Positions 9,706 to 22,643 of a stretch of 64,000 nt of DNA are shown here, one piece after another. The first letter of the stretch is position 1; every line of letters starts with the position of its first letter. The position numbers and the translations under genes were made by a program. The notes beneath the pieces were generated by a model. The model was not told where the DNA came from. It did no database searches and worked only from the letters and a program-made list of their open reading frames with translations. Source of the DNA: Carya illinoinensis (lineage: Eukaryota; Streptophyta; Magnoliopsida; Fagales; Juglandaceae); the NCBI RefSeq assembly GCF_018687715.1, contig NC_056765.1:9226501-9290500 (forward strand). The letters are read 5' to 3'.

Positions 9706-12700
9706 AAATTATTTTGTAGAAGTTCTCGGTGCTCTTAAAAAGAACTTCTATACAAAAAATTAGCTATCAAATGTGTTATATATAAGTAATTATGCATGTA
9801 AATACAATGTTTATGGTAGACTATCTTAGCTAGAAAAATACAAAGTAACTTTTTTTATTCTAATTGATATATCAAGTTTACGCATTATTAATATTTTCAA
9901 TTTTCAATGCGTTAACAAATATAAAATATGCATGTATATATACGAGAAAGGTTAAATACAGTATTAGAGTATACACATTTTATCTACTTTCTTTGAAAAA
10001 AATATTGTCTATCCTTAAAAAATTGATTTGTTTATATTGAACTCAAGTATTTTTTTCTATTTTTTTAAATAGAATACACAAGACTTATACTATAAGATTG
10101 TATAAATCATTTGTATATAAAGAAAGAAAAATATTCTAGTCACAAAAAAAGTAAACAAAAACAATTTCACAAACTGATATAACTTAATATGATTTTTCAG
10201 ATTGTAAAGTTATTTTTATAATAAAAAAGATCAAACAGTACTCATAGAGAAATGATAGAGCCACTGAAAATCTATACACATAATTTATATAGATTTAAAA
10301 AAAAATTACTTAATAATTAAGAAAGTATTGTTTAATGATTTAATATTTTTTATTTTTAAAAATATTTAAAGTATTTAAGAAATGATTAAAAAAAATTCCA
10401 CATTATTTAAATATGACTATTATCTTCACCTCCTATATAAATGTTGGCTAAGAGGTTAAAATAATCTAAAATATAATTTTAATGAGTTTAAATTTTTTTA
10501 TTTATAAATTTAAATTATATTATAATTTAGATCTAAAAAATTATTTTTAAAAATTATTTTTAAGATTTGGCCTATCAGAGACAGAGTAGATGGTATTTTT
10601 CATCTCGAGGAATGCTACACATCATCCTATACTATACACTTTATATATTAAAATATTATTTTTTATTTATTTTTATTTTTATTTTATTTTATTCTAATTA
10701 AACTAATTAAATTATTCTATTTATCATTCACACATTATATATTTATTATAAAAAAAAGAAAAAAAATAATTAATATAAATATGATATCTGAAGTCTAAAA
10801 ATGATAAGAAGAAATTTTCTTTTTACCCCACCGTCCACCCACCGCACGGTGCAGGGCAGGATGCGGGCCAGTCCTTGCCCCGCACCAAGCGGACAAGCCA
10901 CGCATAGAATATTGATCCAGTTGTACTTAAAGCGCGTGGTGCTTTTATTTTCCTAGGCCCTGAGTAATAGTAATAATAATGAGGAGGACTGAAACAAAAC
11001 TTATAACGTCGACAAAATGTCGATATTATAATTACAGGTTCCATCCTTTTTATGACTATTATTTAGAGAACAAAATTAGAGAAAATCCGTATAGGGTTTT
11101 TATAACATGGCATGCATATAGAAGCCAAACGACTAACTAATACAAAGTGATAATTTTTTTTTAATCTAAAGTTGATTTCTTTTTCAGAGATTCTTGTGTC
11201 GTGGCATTTCAATGACAATGAGAATTAAATCAAAATCACAAACTAGTGAGTGGGGATTATGCAAAAAGCAATTTTAGGATAATTTTAATTAAGCCCGACA
11301 TCATGAGATAATGGTCATAAGATTGAAAGCAATTAATATAACAACATTGTTGAGTCTAGACCTATTGGCTAAAAACTTTAGATCAGACATCGTCTTGTTA
11401 GTTTTTCTCCTGTAATAGTACAATTAATATCCAATAGTTATACGGCTTATAGATTATTGGTTGGATCTTAATAATTAGTATTAGAGAAGAGACTGCATCA
11501 CGAGTCCAAGTCACATAGGGGATAACTTATATGCTAAATTAAAATATTTTAATACTATGTATGAGCGTATTATTAAGTCATAAGGAAAGTTACCAAAAGA
11601 TAAAGGACTACCAAGTAGTTAATCTCGATAGAGTGGCTTATTGATACGGGGGATTTAGGTTTAATGATGCTGAGCTAACATATTCTATATGGATAGTGCT
11701 GGAGTATTTCAAGAAGGCAAATCAATGTAAATATGGTAGGAAAATGTGAGAATTGTACTAATTTAAACAATAATACATACTTGTCTGTCTTTTAACCATA
11801 ACTTTGGTTATAAATATTAGAATCACACATGACTCTACTTTGAAAGCTCATTTGGACATGCACTAGCTACACAAAGAGGTCCCCTTTGACCCTGAAATCA
11901 ACTGTTTTCCCATTCGAATCATCATTTTAAGTTATTCTTTTTTTATCATATAATTTTTTGCAATCACTTTTAAAGATAATTCTTATTCTGATTTAGGCTA
12001 GATTTTTAATGAGATACTTATTTTATTCCGTATTTTAATTTTATGTAATAAATGGAATTTTCCCTTTTTGGATAAGAATCTCAAGATCTCGTATTTTCTT
12101 AGCTATATAAGCCCAGCTTGTGGGCTTTATAACCAGTCTTAGATTTTTATGAATAAACCTTATTCTTAGAGTTTACTCGCTATGTTGCATAATTTTTTTT
12201 TTTTTTTATTCTCAATCTCTAGTTTATGTTTATTAATTAGCTATCAAAATAATTCTTATCATGCCTGGCGTCAAGTGCCGTATTGGACATCAAATTTAGA
12301 AGTGTGATGGAATGTTATACACAAAATGGAAGAAGAAGTCACGTGTTCTAATCCACGCAGTTAGGTATTATGTTTGTATGATAAAATGAGAATGAGAGGT
12401 CGTGGATTAATTTTCATGGGTATAACACGCCCCACTACTGTGAAACGTACAACACTTGAAAAAAGATAGGAAAATAGGAAGAGTACTTCCAATTTTGCGG
12501 AAAAAAACATTGAATATGACATAATATGGATCAACTACACGACCGATCGATTAAAATGAAGATAAGTACTTAATGTGCATCATTTATCGAACATATTGAG
12601 TCAAAAAGCTTCTGTTTCGCAGCAACTGTTGTAAAAATGGCAGTATATATAGTTATTAGTTACAGCCCAATTCCGGTCAGCATATTGTAAAAAATTAATG

Positions 12701-13169
12701 TTAATGGGAAATTATATTTGTAATTATGAGTATGTTAGCGTCGCACAAGTATTTTTAAAAAAGTGAAAAAATATAGGAACCATATGAAAAATTAATTAAT
12801 TTTTTTTTATAATAGACTTTACTTTTAAAAAAAAATAATTATACGATATTTGCACACTTCACAACTATATATAATATTAATATATATTTAAATTGTATTA
12901 AAATTCAGGCCGGTCACCCAGTTTGGACGGCAGATCAGTGCTAGGAAACTTCCTTCCAACCTTTCATGCATGTTTCTTTTTGTACCCAAACGAGTCACAT
13001 ACAAATGGCAGTTCATGCCCCTGTTTTTTCTTTGTCCATTTTTTGATGATTAATCCGAAATAAATGTTTGATTCTCTTCGAGGATGCCCTGAAAATTCCT
13101 CGAAATTTCTAGCTCTTGGGTACGGTTTTAGGTACCCAAACTGATTCCTCTCTCTTTTTTTTTTTTTTA

Positions 13170-13203
<34 letters not shown>

Positions 13204-14271
13204 GTTTGTTGGGGGTGGCTGGTGTAGCAATTTCGAGATTAACGATACATTTGGGATGTGGATATATTTGAGCCTAATATAATAATTTAACAAAGAGCAA
13301 TGCTAAGTACGTTTCCATTTGGAGACTGCAATGCCGGCATAAATAATTTTATTTATAAAAATTTTTAAAATTATTAAAATATCTATTTTAAAATAATATT
13401 TTTTCTCTTTTAATAAAAGGGTTGCACATTGTGAAGATTGCAAATAAAATTTTTCTTTAACAAAATCACTTCTCATGTTAGAAAAGTACTGCTACAATGA
13501 GGCGCCACTTGGTATTTTATAAAAAGAAGTCACAAATTAATATGGTTTCAATAATTTATATCAGACTTACACTTAGGTACATATTGACTATGCATGATTT
13601 TCAAATATCGTAGAATAGAATATGATTATATCTATTTTATACTAAAAATAAATTTATAATTGAACGTAACATATCAATTATAAATTTATTTTTGTGAAAA
13701 CAAAAAAGAAAGAAGTTAATCATGTTAATTGGGACATACAAAGTTAACACACTAGAAGAAAAATAGATTTATACGATCAAAATTTTGCAACTAAAATAAC
13801 TATTTTCGACTAAAAGGATGATAAAATATTAGAGTGAGGATTTCTATGATTGGCCATTGTTAACAAATTATTAGAAGTGATCTGAAAAGTTTTCAATTTT
13901 CAGAAATTTGTGTTAAAATAACCAAAAGCCCTCTTCAATTCCTTAATTAAGTACAATATCATCCCTAGCTGCACGAGCTGTAGTTAGTCCTTGTACCAGC
14001 GTGAAGCTTCACAATATCATCCTTGTATTAAACTTTTATAGGAGAAATGATTTATATAAATCTTAACTAGACAAGTCTCATATAAGTTATTGTAAATAAT
14101 AAAAAAAAGAGATTCAATTGAAAAAAAAATGAAAAAGAAACTGTTATTTATTAGTAGAACCTATTTTTTTACAAAGAACTTGTATGAACCTATCTATTTG
14201 AAGATTATACATAGCATTACTCAACTTTTAAATTGGCATGTATGGTACTTTGCTAATTATATATATGTATT
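9706..14271. other. AT-rich intergenic DNA
   Basis: No gene is visible in about 4.5 kb. The DNA is AT-rich with scattered hairpins and short repeats, including a TGCTACACATCATC-type repeat near 10613. The few ORFs are short and lack family motifs. Confidence 0.6.
13169..13203 (+). repeat. (ATT)n microsatellite
   Basis: About eleven ATT units follow a T-run. Confidence 0.85.
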
Positions 14272-14459
14272 GAGAAATTCTACAGGAAAGTCTTACACCA
14301 CATGTTTCTGTCTAATCAATGTGTGATTTGTCATTTTTGTCATTCTGTCTTAATGCTTAAATTTGTGTGTATTTAAATATAAGGACAAATTAAAATGACA
14401 AATCACATATTAGTTAGATGGAGATATATGGTGTAAGACTTCCTTTTAAGCATTTCTCA
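14272..14459. mobile_element. MITE-like hairpin, about 190 bp
   Basis: The left arm (GAGAAATTCTACAGGAAAGTC...GTGTGATTTGTCATTTT) is mirrored by the right arm (AAAATGACAAATCACATATT...AGACTTCCTTTTAAGCATTTCTC). Arms of about 60-70 bp flank a short AT-rich loop. It is non-coding. Confidence 0.55.
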
Positions 14460-14486
14460 TATTATATATATATAATCCTAAGAAAT

Positions 14487-14660
14487 ATTGTTAACTTATC
14501 ATTCTTATACCATTCACTAACATGTGATTTATCATTTTTGTTCTTTTATTTAAATATATATATATATATATTTACTCATCAATATATATTTAAATAAAAA
14601 GACAAAAATAACAAATTAAATATTAGTACATGGTATAGAAAATGATAAGTAGAAATTTTC
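14487..14660. mobile_element. Second MITE-like hairpin, related to the neighbour
   Basis: CTTATCATTCTTATACCAT at the left is mirrored by ATGGTATAGAAAATGATAAG at the right, with ACATGTGATTTATCATTTTTG and its partner inside. The subterminal TGTGATTT-TCATTTTTGT motif is shared with the hairpin at 14272-14459, suggesting one family. Confidence 0.5.
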
Positions 14661-16127
14661 ATATATATGATCCCGTGTACTTTTTGAAGTACCGAGTAGG
14701 AAAACACTAGTGCCACATATCATTTATATCGAAATTCTTTACCAATTTTTTTTTTAATTTAATGATTAAGTAAGTGTTTTTAAATAAATATGTGATTTTT
14801 TTTTTAAATTTTTAAAAAATATCTAAATAGTTTAAAAAAATGGTGGAAGAAAAATTTAGAAAAAGAAAAAGAAAATGAATTCGGTAATATATTAATTGCT
14901 CGTGCATGCGTGCTTATAAAGTAATTCGGTAATATATTAGTCGTGATTGTCTAATTTGTCTTCGTATCCAAATTATCCCTAATTAGCTTTTGAACAATTC
15001 CATACTTCAATTTCTTTTTTCAACCATAATCTTCTTAATTACCATATTCAAATTATACCTAATTAGATTTTAAGTCTTTAAAACCCAAATTTTTTATATG
15101 GATTATATATTAAAATTTAAATTTGGGTTTTGTATCAAATTCATATCTAATTTTAACCATTAATACAAAATTCTGAATTTCAAGTTACATTAATAGAACT
15201 TTTGATCAGGTCTCATGATCATGTGTTGGAATAAAATCTCTTGAAGTTTATGTTTAAATTACTCTAAAGTGGCCGATCAGGGTGATACACATAAAATAAA
15301 ACGGACAATATTTATAATTTAATATTTATAACTGTCTAAGTGAATATCTAATAAACATTATAAATTTTAAAAAAATGATACTTCCAGTTGTGAGTGTGCA
15401 AGCACAATGCAATCATTTTATAAAAAATGAATAAATATGAAATCTATATAAAAAGAAAATTAATTTATTAATAGTAGATTCCACTCTTTTTCAAAACGAT
15501 TGCTTAGCGTTTACACACTTTACAACTATACGTAGTATTACTCATCCAATAACAATATTCATATAATCTTTACAAAGTAAATATATCATATACGGGCGAA
15601 TATCATATCCTCCAAAATTTTTGTCCAATTTCTTGGATCCGATCTCAGCGAGAAATAGTATTATTATTCAAGTAATTTTTTTAAAAAATATTAAATACTC
15701 AATCCGACGAACGATGCAGGTACTTTTCGAAAATCTACTTAAAACAGGAATAGAAATTTCCTGAGATCAGATGATATTCATGATCATCCAAAGTCTACTG
15801 TACGTACGTACAGAACGCCTTCTATTTGTCTGTCTCTCTGCATACGTACGCTAGTCTCATTTGATCATATGATACATAAAAAGTACTAAGTAAAACTACA
15901 CCATTCCTTAATTTCCAACGTGTTTCGATTAACGTACATGTTTCTAGCAAAGCAACGCAAACACCTGTAGATCGAGGCCGGGAGGCTCGCTACATGTCAA
16001 GTTCGTTGAGGTTCATCATGCAAGAATGGAAACAAGGCCTGCGAAAATTCCCGGAAGCTAGCTACACCAAACAAATACATAAACACGTCTGTCCTCTACG
16101 TTTTCCAATCAATCGACCTCATTACCC
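14661..16127. other. Intergenic DNA upstream of the CAX gene
   Basis: AT-rich sequence without ORFs of interest. The last few hundred bases before 16128 are less AT-rich (for example GTACGTACGTAC near 15801) and likely include the distal promoter of the exchanger gene. Confidence 0.5.
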
Positions 16128-16134
16128 TATATAA
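16128..16134 (+). promoter_or_regulatory. Candidate TATA box of the CAX gene
   Basis: TATATAA lies 114 bases upstream of the CAX start codon, with CCAATCAAT about 25 bases further upstream. Spacing fits a transcription start near 16160 and a leader of about 90 bases. Confidence 0.45.
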
Positions 16135-16247
16135 GATCCCCATGAATAATATCACAAAGAGATCTAGAACGTCTCTGAGATCAGATCGAACTACTTTCTT
16201 TCTGGGTTTCGTTCGATTGATCTCCATATTTATATAGATTATCCGCC

Positions 16248-17687
16248 ATGGACTCACAACCACCAGCTGCAGCTGAGGAGGCATTGATGAACAACATGGA
16301 GAATGGAGGCCGAGGAGAGCCTAAGGGATTGGTGAACAAGGAGCCCTGGAATGGAAGATCAGCACATAACGTTTCGTCTTCCATTTTGCGGAAGAAGTCG
16401 GATCCAGCACTTGTTTCGAAAATTAGGTTCAAAATGCTTAGACAATTGTTGGCTAATTTGCAAGAGGTGGTCCTTGGCACTAAGCTTGCCATACTCTTCC
16501 CCGCCATTCCTCTAGCTGTTGTTGCAGACTTCCATAATTTCGGAAGAGTAAGTGCATGTTCTTTTTAATTCAGATAGATGCATGCTAGCTAGCTTGTTGT
16601 TAAACTCGACTCAGACTCGACTCGACTCGATCTTAATCCTGATATCATTGACCTATCTTTATTTTTAGCCTTGGATATTCACCTTGAGCTTACTTGGACT
16701 CGCCCCGCTTGCTGAACGTGTCAGCTTTCTGACTGAGTGAGTTCGCAATTTAATCGATCGATAAGTGTCATTTATTATTCTTTTGATCATTGTTTGTGAA
16801 ATTTCTAACATTTTTTTTCCCATAACAAAACTGTAGGCAAATCGCATACTACACTGGTCCCACAGGTATTGTTTTGAATAACATTCATAACTCATTCGTA
16901 ATCGAATCCATACATATTCATTGAAATGAACTAAAATAACAAGTGTTGGGATTATATATATATATAAATGCAGTTGGAGGGCTTCTGAATGCAACGTGTG
17001 GGAATGCAACGGAGCTAATAATTGCACTATTTGCTCTTCACGAAAACAAAATACATGTTGTCAAGTACTCCCTCTTGGGTTCCATCCTTTCCAACCTCCT
17101 CCTTGTTCTTGGCACCTCTCTTCTCTGCGGAGGCTTGGCCAACTTAAAAAAGGAACAAAGATATGACAGAGTACGTAAGATCGATCATTTTATAAAGAAA
17201 AAATGATCTATTTACAACCTGTTTATTGATCAAACACAGAGCGCATTATATATTGATACGGCCGAAGCATTTGATCATATCATATAGCACAGAAAAATTA
17301 TCGGTATTTTGATCCGAATTCATTTATATTTTTTTGGTATAACAGAAACAGGCGGATGTGAACTCGCTCCTCCTGTTGCTTGGATTGCTATGCCACCTAT
17401 TGCCCTTGATGTTCAAATATGCCGCCGGAGTTGACAATTTCACTGATCGTTATACCCTTCAGTTGTCAAGAGCAAGCAGCATTGTCATGCTTATAGCATA
17501 CATTGCATACATCTTCTTCCAATTAAAAACCCACAGGGAAATTTTTGAATCACAAGAGGTGATCATTAATCCTATGCATACCACAAAGCCAAGATGAAAA
17601 CAAGATTATATATCTTAATTACCAGTAAAATTATGTGGTACTCAATTATATTTAAGCCAATCCCACCATATATGAAATGAAAAACAA

Positions 17688-17740
<53 letters not shown>

Positions 17741-19167
17741 AATTCCATTTAATATCCTTCCAACTATTTGATCATGTTACATCACGAAAAATGATCGTGA
17801 TAATTATAATATGAAGAATAACAATTTTCCATACCAAGATTTTTCACACCCATGATAAATTACTAATATTTTCTTGTCATGTCTTTCACCATGATCCCCT
17901 ACAATCCTTTTACACATACAATCTACATTAAAGAACTGGAAAAAAAATACCAAAAAGTTTAGGAATATATGTGCTTTAATTTCATTGCAAATGGACAGGA
18001 TGACGAGGAGGAAGAAAAGGCAGTGATAGGATTTTGGAGTGCCTTCGCTTGGCTGGTTGGCATGACAATCATCATAGCTGTGCTATCGGAGTACGTCGTG
18101 GGAACTATCGAGGTATACGTGCAAGCCTTCTCCGTAATATAAAATTATAAATAGAAATTATATATATTTACAAGTCATTGACTCGATTTGATTTGTAAAA
18201 TAATCTAACTTTTAGTATAAAAACCAATTAGGCCGCATCGGATTCTTGGGGAATCTCTGTCAGCTTCATCAGCATAATTTTGCTACCAATCGTTGGAAAT
18301 GCAGCAGAACATGCTGGATCGATCATCTTTGCATTCAAGAACAAGTTGGTATGAAATATACAAGATTTCTGTCTACCTATATTGTCTTTATTTAATCTAT
18401 ATATGCTAATCTATCCAAGGATATCATGCAGGACATATCTCTGGGTGTAGCTCTGGGATCTGCAACTCAAATTTCCATGTTTGTGGTAAGATTGCTTTTA
18501 ACATGATATATACCAAAACCCACCAAGTAAATAATAAATAAATAAATAAATAAATCCTTCACCAAATTTATTACCCAAATAATTAACAAATCCAATTATC
18601 TATCCATTTTTTTAGGTTCCTCTAAGCGTAATTGTTGCTTGGATAATGGGTATCCGCATGGATCTTGATTTCAGTCTCCTTGAAACTGGTTGTCTTGCTT
18701 TTACGATCATTATCACAGCCTTCACTTTACAGGTTCTTTTTCTATATATAGATGTCTTTGATCTCCTGTTAAGCATTGTAGACAAGTTTTTAACGTAGTA
18801 ATAGTAACATCACATGATGATGCCTGCATATGCCATTGTTGTTGTACTTTTCAGGATGGAACTTCGCATTACATGAAAGGAGTCGTACTGTTCCTATGCT
18901 ACCTTGTCATTGGTGCTTGCTTTTTTGTCGATAACATCCCCATGAGTAAGTGCCTATGTACCCAGAAAGCTTTCCAATTTCTTGTCATCTTTCGGATTAT
19001 GACTCCCCTGATATGTCCATCTCTTTCTAGAATTATACTATCCAATTTCGTCAGATTCTTAGAAAAACCGTGCGGTTAAGAAAAGAAATTAATTATTCCT
19101 GCGATTTTGATGCATGACAGATGAAACAAACAGCAAGTTGGGTGTTAAACTATCCTCTGGAGCCTGA
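16248..19167 (+). CDS. CAX: Vacuolar cation/proton exchanger, CAX1/CAX3 type
   Basis: Eleven exons join in frame to 448 residues: 16248-16547, 16669-16736, 16837-16865, 16974-17170, 17346-17558, 17999-18112, 18232-18348, 18432-18485, 18616-18732, 18855-18945 and 19121-19167, all with GT-AG introns. CAX proteins exchange cytosolic Ca2+ (and other divalent cations) for vacuolar H+ at the tonoplast. Family hallmarks are present: N-terminal RTAHNMSSS-like RSAHNVSSS with [25 protein letters not shown], the c-1 motif GNATELI (about 142-148), the acidic loop DDEEEEK (270-276) and the c-2 motif GNAAEHA (about 329-335). The long hydrophilic N-terminus (about 65 residues) matches the autoinhibitory tail of CAX1-type exchangers. 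The C-terminus is short ([15 protein letters not shown]). Length equals the family norm and no break is seen, so it looks functional. Confidence 0.95.
17691..17739 (+). repeat. (CT)n(TA)n microsatellite in CAX intron 5
   Basis: About 17 CT units pass directly into about seven TA units inside the 440-bp intron between exons 5 and 6. Confidence 0.85.
18532..18555 (+). repeat. (AAAT)n microsatellite in CAX intron 8
   Basis: About six tetranucleotide units lie between exons 8 and 9 of the exchanger gene. Confidence 0.75.
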
Positions 19168-19467
19168 ATGCTTGAGCTGGCTACGTGGTTTGGGATTTAC
19201 ATGGATCCCAAACTGAAAGGATGGTGCAATATTATCCATAAGTTTAGTACGTAGTTAAAACAATATTATGATCATCATCCATTTTGTGAAGCACCGGAAC
19301 ATTAAACTTTGGTTATAATTCCCATTTCAAATTTAGAGAGATCATGAGTAGTTGTGGGGCAATTGAGAGCTCCATCAAATACGGATAGAGGTCTGCAAAA
19401 GCTACAGGCGCAAGTCCAAGAAAAGAGGAGAATTCGATCTTCTTAAAAGTTACTTCTGAGATCAAGA

Positions 19468-19490
19468 ATGCATGCATGCATGCATGCATT
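19468..19490 (+). repeat. (TGCA)n tract
   Basis: Self-complementary ATGCATGC units are repeated about five times. Confidence 0.85.
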
Positions 19491-19832
19491 TTCAAGCTGA
19501 TCAAGATGTTTTTTGTATATATAGTACTACTACTTCTATCTGCGATGTCTCTGCAATAAGGCTTTATTTCTAAATTCCAGTACTTCATAAAATGGTGGTG
19601 GCAAATGCCAAGCAGCAGTGCCTTCTCTTTTACCACCCACCCACCTCTCTTCTTTTTTGTTTTTGAAATTTTAAGTTTCTATCATTTTGCATGTTTAATT
19701 TAAGCCGATCATCCATGTTGCTCTAGAGGAAGAGATGGCATCACGTCAATATTTGATGTAATAAGAAAATTCCGAGGTTTCTTTTTATTTCAATTCTATA
19801 TTTCAATAAAATCAATGAAGTTTTTTTAAGAT

Positions 19833-19835
<3 letters not shown>

Positions 19836-19870
<35 letters not shown>
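19836..19870 (+). repeat. (CT)n microsatellite
   Basis: About 17 CT units, downstream of the CAX gene. Confidence 0.9.
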
Positions 19871-19877
<7 letters not shown>

Positions 19878-21895
19878 GCTCATTTGTGACAAATTCTTTT
19901 AGGCTGTATTTAGATAATAGAGCGATATTATTTAATATTTTATCATTACTTTTCACATACTTTTTATTATTATTCACTATTATTCAATATTTTCTCATTA
20001 CTTTTTCACTATTATACATAAATCATTTGAGATCACATTTAGAGGTGAGATTTGGCCGGTCTGGACTGGCAAAACCAACTGGACCAGCCATTTTTAGACC
20101 GGACCGGATCAAATGAAAAAATAAAAATAAAATATAATTTTTATATATATTATTTATATAAATTAATTATATAATTTTTAAGTAATACTAATATTTATAA
20201 TTATATACTAATACTAATATTTATACTAATACTAATAGTCTAATATGGTATTAAAAAAATAATACTAATAGTCTAATATTATAATATACTATAGTTATAC
20301 TAATATAGACTATATAGTTATATTAAATACTATAAGTAATACTAATACTTATACTAATATAGTTATAACTAAATCACTATAACTATATATTTAGTATGAA
20401 TATATTATTATATTCTTTAATGTATAACTATAATATATAATACTAGTATATATTAATATATTAACATATTATAAGAGTTATAATATAAATTATAATATAG
20501 AAAATATAATGTACTAAATCACTATAACGGTATGACTAATACTAATATATAGCTATACTATAAGTCTACTATTAATACTATTAGTCTATTATATAGTCTA
20601 AGACTCTCAATTCTAATATAGGCTATATAGCTATAACTAATAATAATATTATTAATACTAATAATGTAGAAAATAGTTATATAAACTGATTGATTCAACA
20701 TAACTAATATTACTGATATAATATAGCTATACTAAATTACTAATAGTCTAATACTAATACTATTATATAGTTATACTAATCATAAATTCATAATAACTAA
20801 ATCATTATAAGTCTATAATTATATATATTTAGTATCAATATATTATTATATTCTTTAATGTATAACTATTAACTATAATATATAGTACTAGTATATATTA
20901 ATATATTAACATATTATAAGAGTTATGGTATAAATTATAATATATTATATATGAATAAATTTATAATAGTCTTAGTATAGTTAACTTAATATGTAATATG
21001 TTACTATTAAATTACTATAAGTACATAGAGTATTAGTAATAAGAGTATTACTATTATTTAATAATATGACATAGAGTATTAATGTTTGAAGAGATATAGT
21101 AAAATTAATATATTACTTATAGTATTACTATTAATACATATAATTATTAGTTATAGTATTAGTACTAGTGTATTGTATATTAATTATAGTAAATAAGTTA
21201 ATAACTATTATTATTTTACTATGGACTAATAGTATTAAGGTATTACTAATATATATATATATATATATAGGGGTGGTCACCGCCCCAATCTGAAAAACTC
21301 AAATTCAAACCTGAACCGAAAATGTAGCATACCGATTACCCGTTAACCGATTACCTAGTTTTTTTTTTTTTTGGCTACATTCCAGCCAAACCAAAATGTC
21401 CTTCTCACGCTTATCACTCTTAGCTTTCACTCAATTTTCATCAAGACATCCCCTAGTTAGCTAGAACCATATCAAACACTTCAATGGCAGCCATGGCCAC
21501 CACCCTCACTTCTTCACTCTCTTCAAACCCAAAACCATCTTTCGTAAATACTCTTCGCATCTCGCTCCACACCCCCCCTCCCAAAGAAACCCAAAAACCC
21601 AGAAATACAAAATAAGAAAGACTAACACAAAATCAAAGAAACCTAGAAATACAAAATAAGAAAAACTGATACAAAATCAAAGAAACGAGGAAGATGTTAT
21701 TGTACGATGATTCTCTTGTTCTTGGGCTTGATTTCCCGGACGATGGTTTCTTGGGCGGAAGATAAAGTATCTAACAGACTGCGCATCCATGGCTGGGAGA
21801 TCAGAGTGCTTTGTTTGGTTATTGAAACTTTTCTTCCCAAAATGCGTGTAGAAATAGAGAGGAACAGAACTAACAAACAGCGCATCCATGGCTGT

Positions 21896-21898
<3 letters not shown>

Positions 21899-21978
<80 letters not shown>
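21899..21978 (+). repeat. Long (GA)n microsatellite
   Basis: An almost pure GA tract of about 40 units inside the foldback cluster. It creates long spurious Arg-Glu or Ser-Leu reading frames. Confidence 0.95.
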
Positions 21979-21982
<4 letters not shown>

Positions 21983-22638
21983 TCTTAAGACATGAATGAC
22001 GCTGAAATGAGATAGAAATAGGTTTAAATTGGGTAACAAGTAATACCCGTTTCTGATTTTAATTACAAACATGCCGGGTTTTTAAGTCAGGTTATTTTAG
22101 AAAACGGGTCAGCCAGTAATTTCGGGTTTTTTGTTCAGTCTTATATATATAATAGTATACTATATGTATATATATTAAATATGTTACAATATAATTACGT
22201 AAGTATTAAACAAAATGCCATGGGATTAAAAAAAAAAAAAAGTCAAGGGTGGATAGAATGGACCGACCAGACCGGACCGTCCCAACCCTTAAATAGCTCG
22301 GTCCGATTTAGGGGTGAGTTCGGTCCGGTCTGAGGAGTTTTTGTGGACCAAACCGAACTCCCTCAGGCCCGATCCGGTAGGTCCATTCGATCCACGGTTG
22401 ACCTTTTTTTTTAAATATATATATCTAATGACATTTTGTTTAACACTTATATAATTATATTGTGATATATTTAATATATATACATATAGTATACTATTAT
22501 ATATATATTAGTAATACGCTAATACTTTTAGTCTATTAGTAATAATACTATAACTAATAACTATATGTAATGACAGTAATACTATATGTAATACTATATT
22601 AAATAATAATAATAATATTCTTATTACTAATACTCTAT

Positions 22639-22643
22639 GTAGT
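22639..22643 (+). repeat. Ty3 element target duplication, left copy
   Basis: GTAGT stands directly before the TGTGATG start of the left LTR and recurs at 31547-31551 after the right LTR. Confidence 0.85.

Larger units (their letters stand above)
19168..20031. other. 3' side of the CAX gene and spacer
   Basis: No second gene is seen. It likely holds the CAX 3' untranslated region. It includes a (TGCA)n tract at 19468-19490 and a (CT)n tract at 19836-19870. Confidence 0.5.

Noticed and set aside
21677..22072. Long Ser-Leu or Arg-Glu reading frames
   Set aside because: They are produced by the (GA)n/(CT)n microsatellite.
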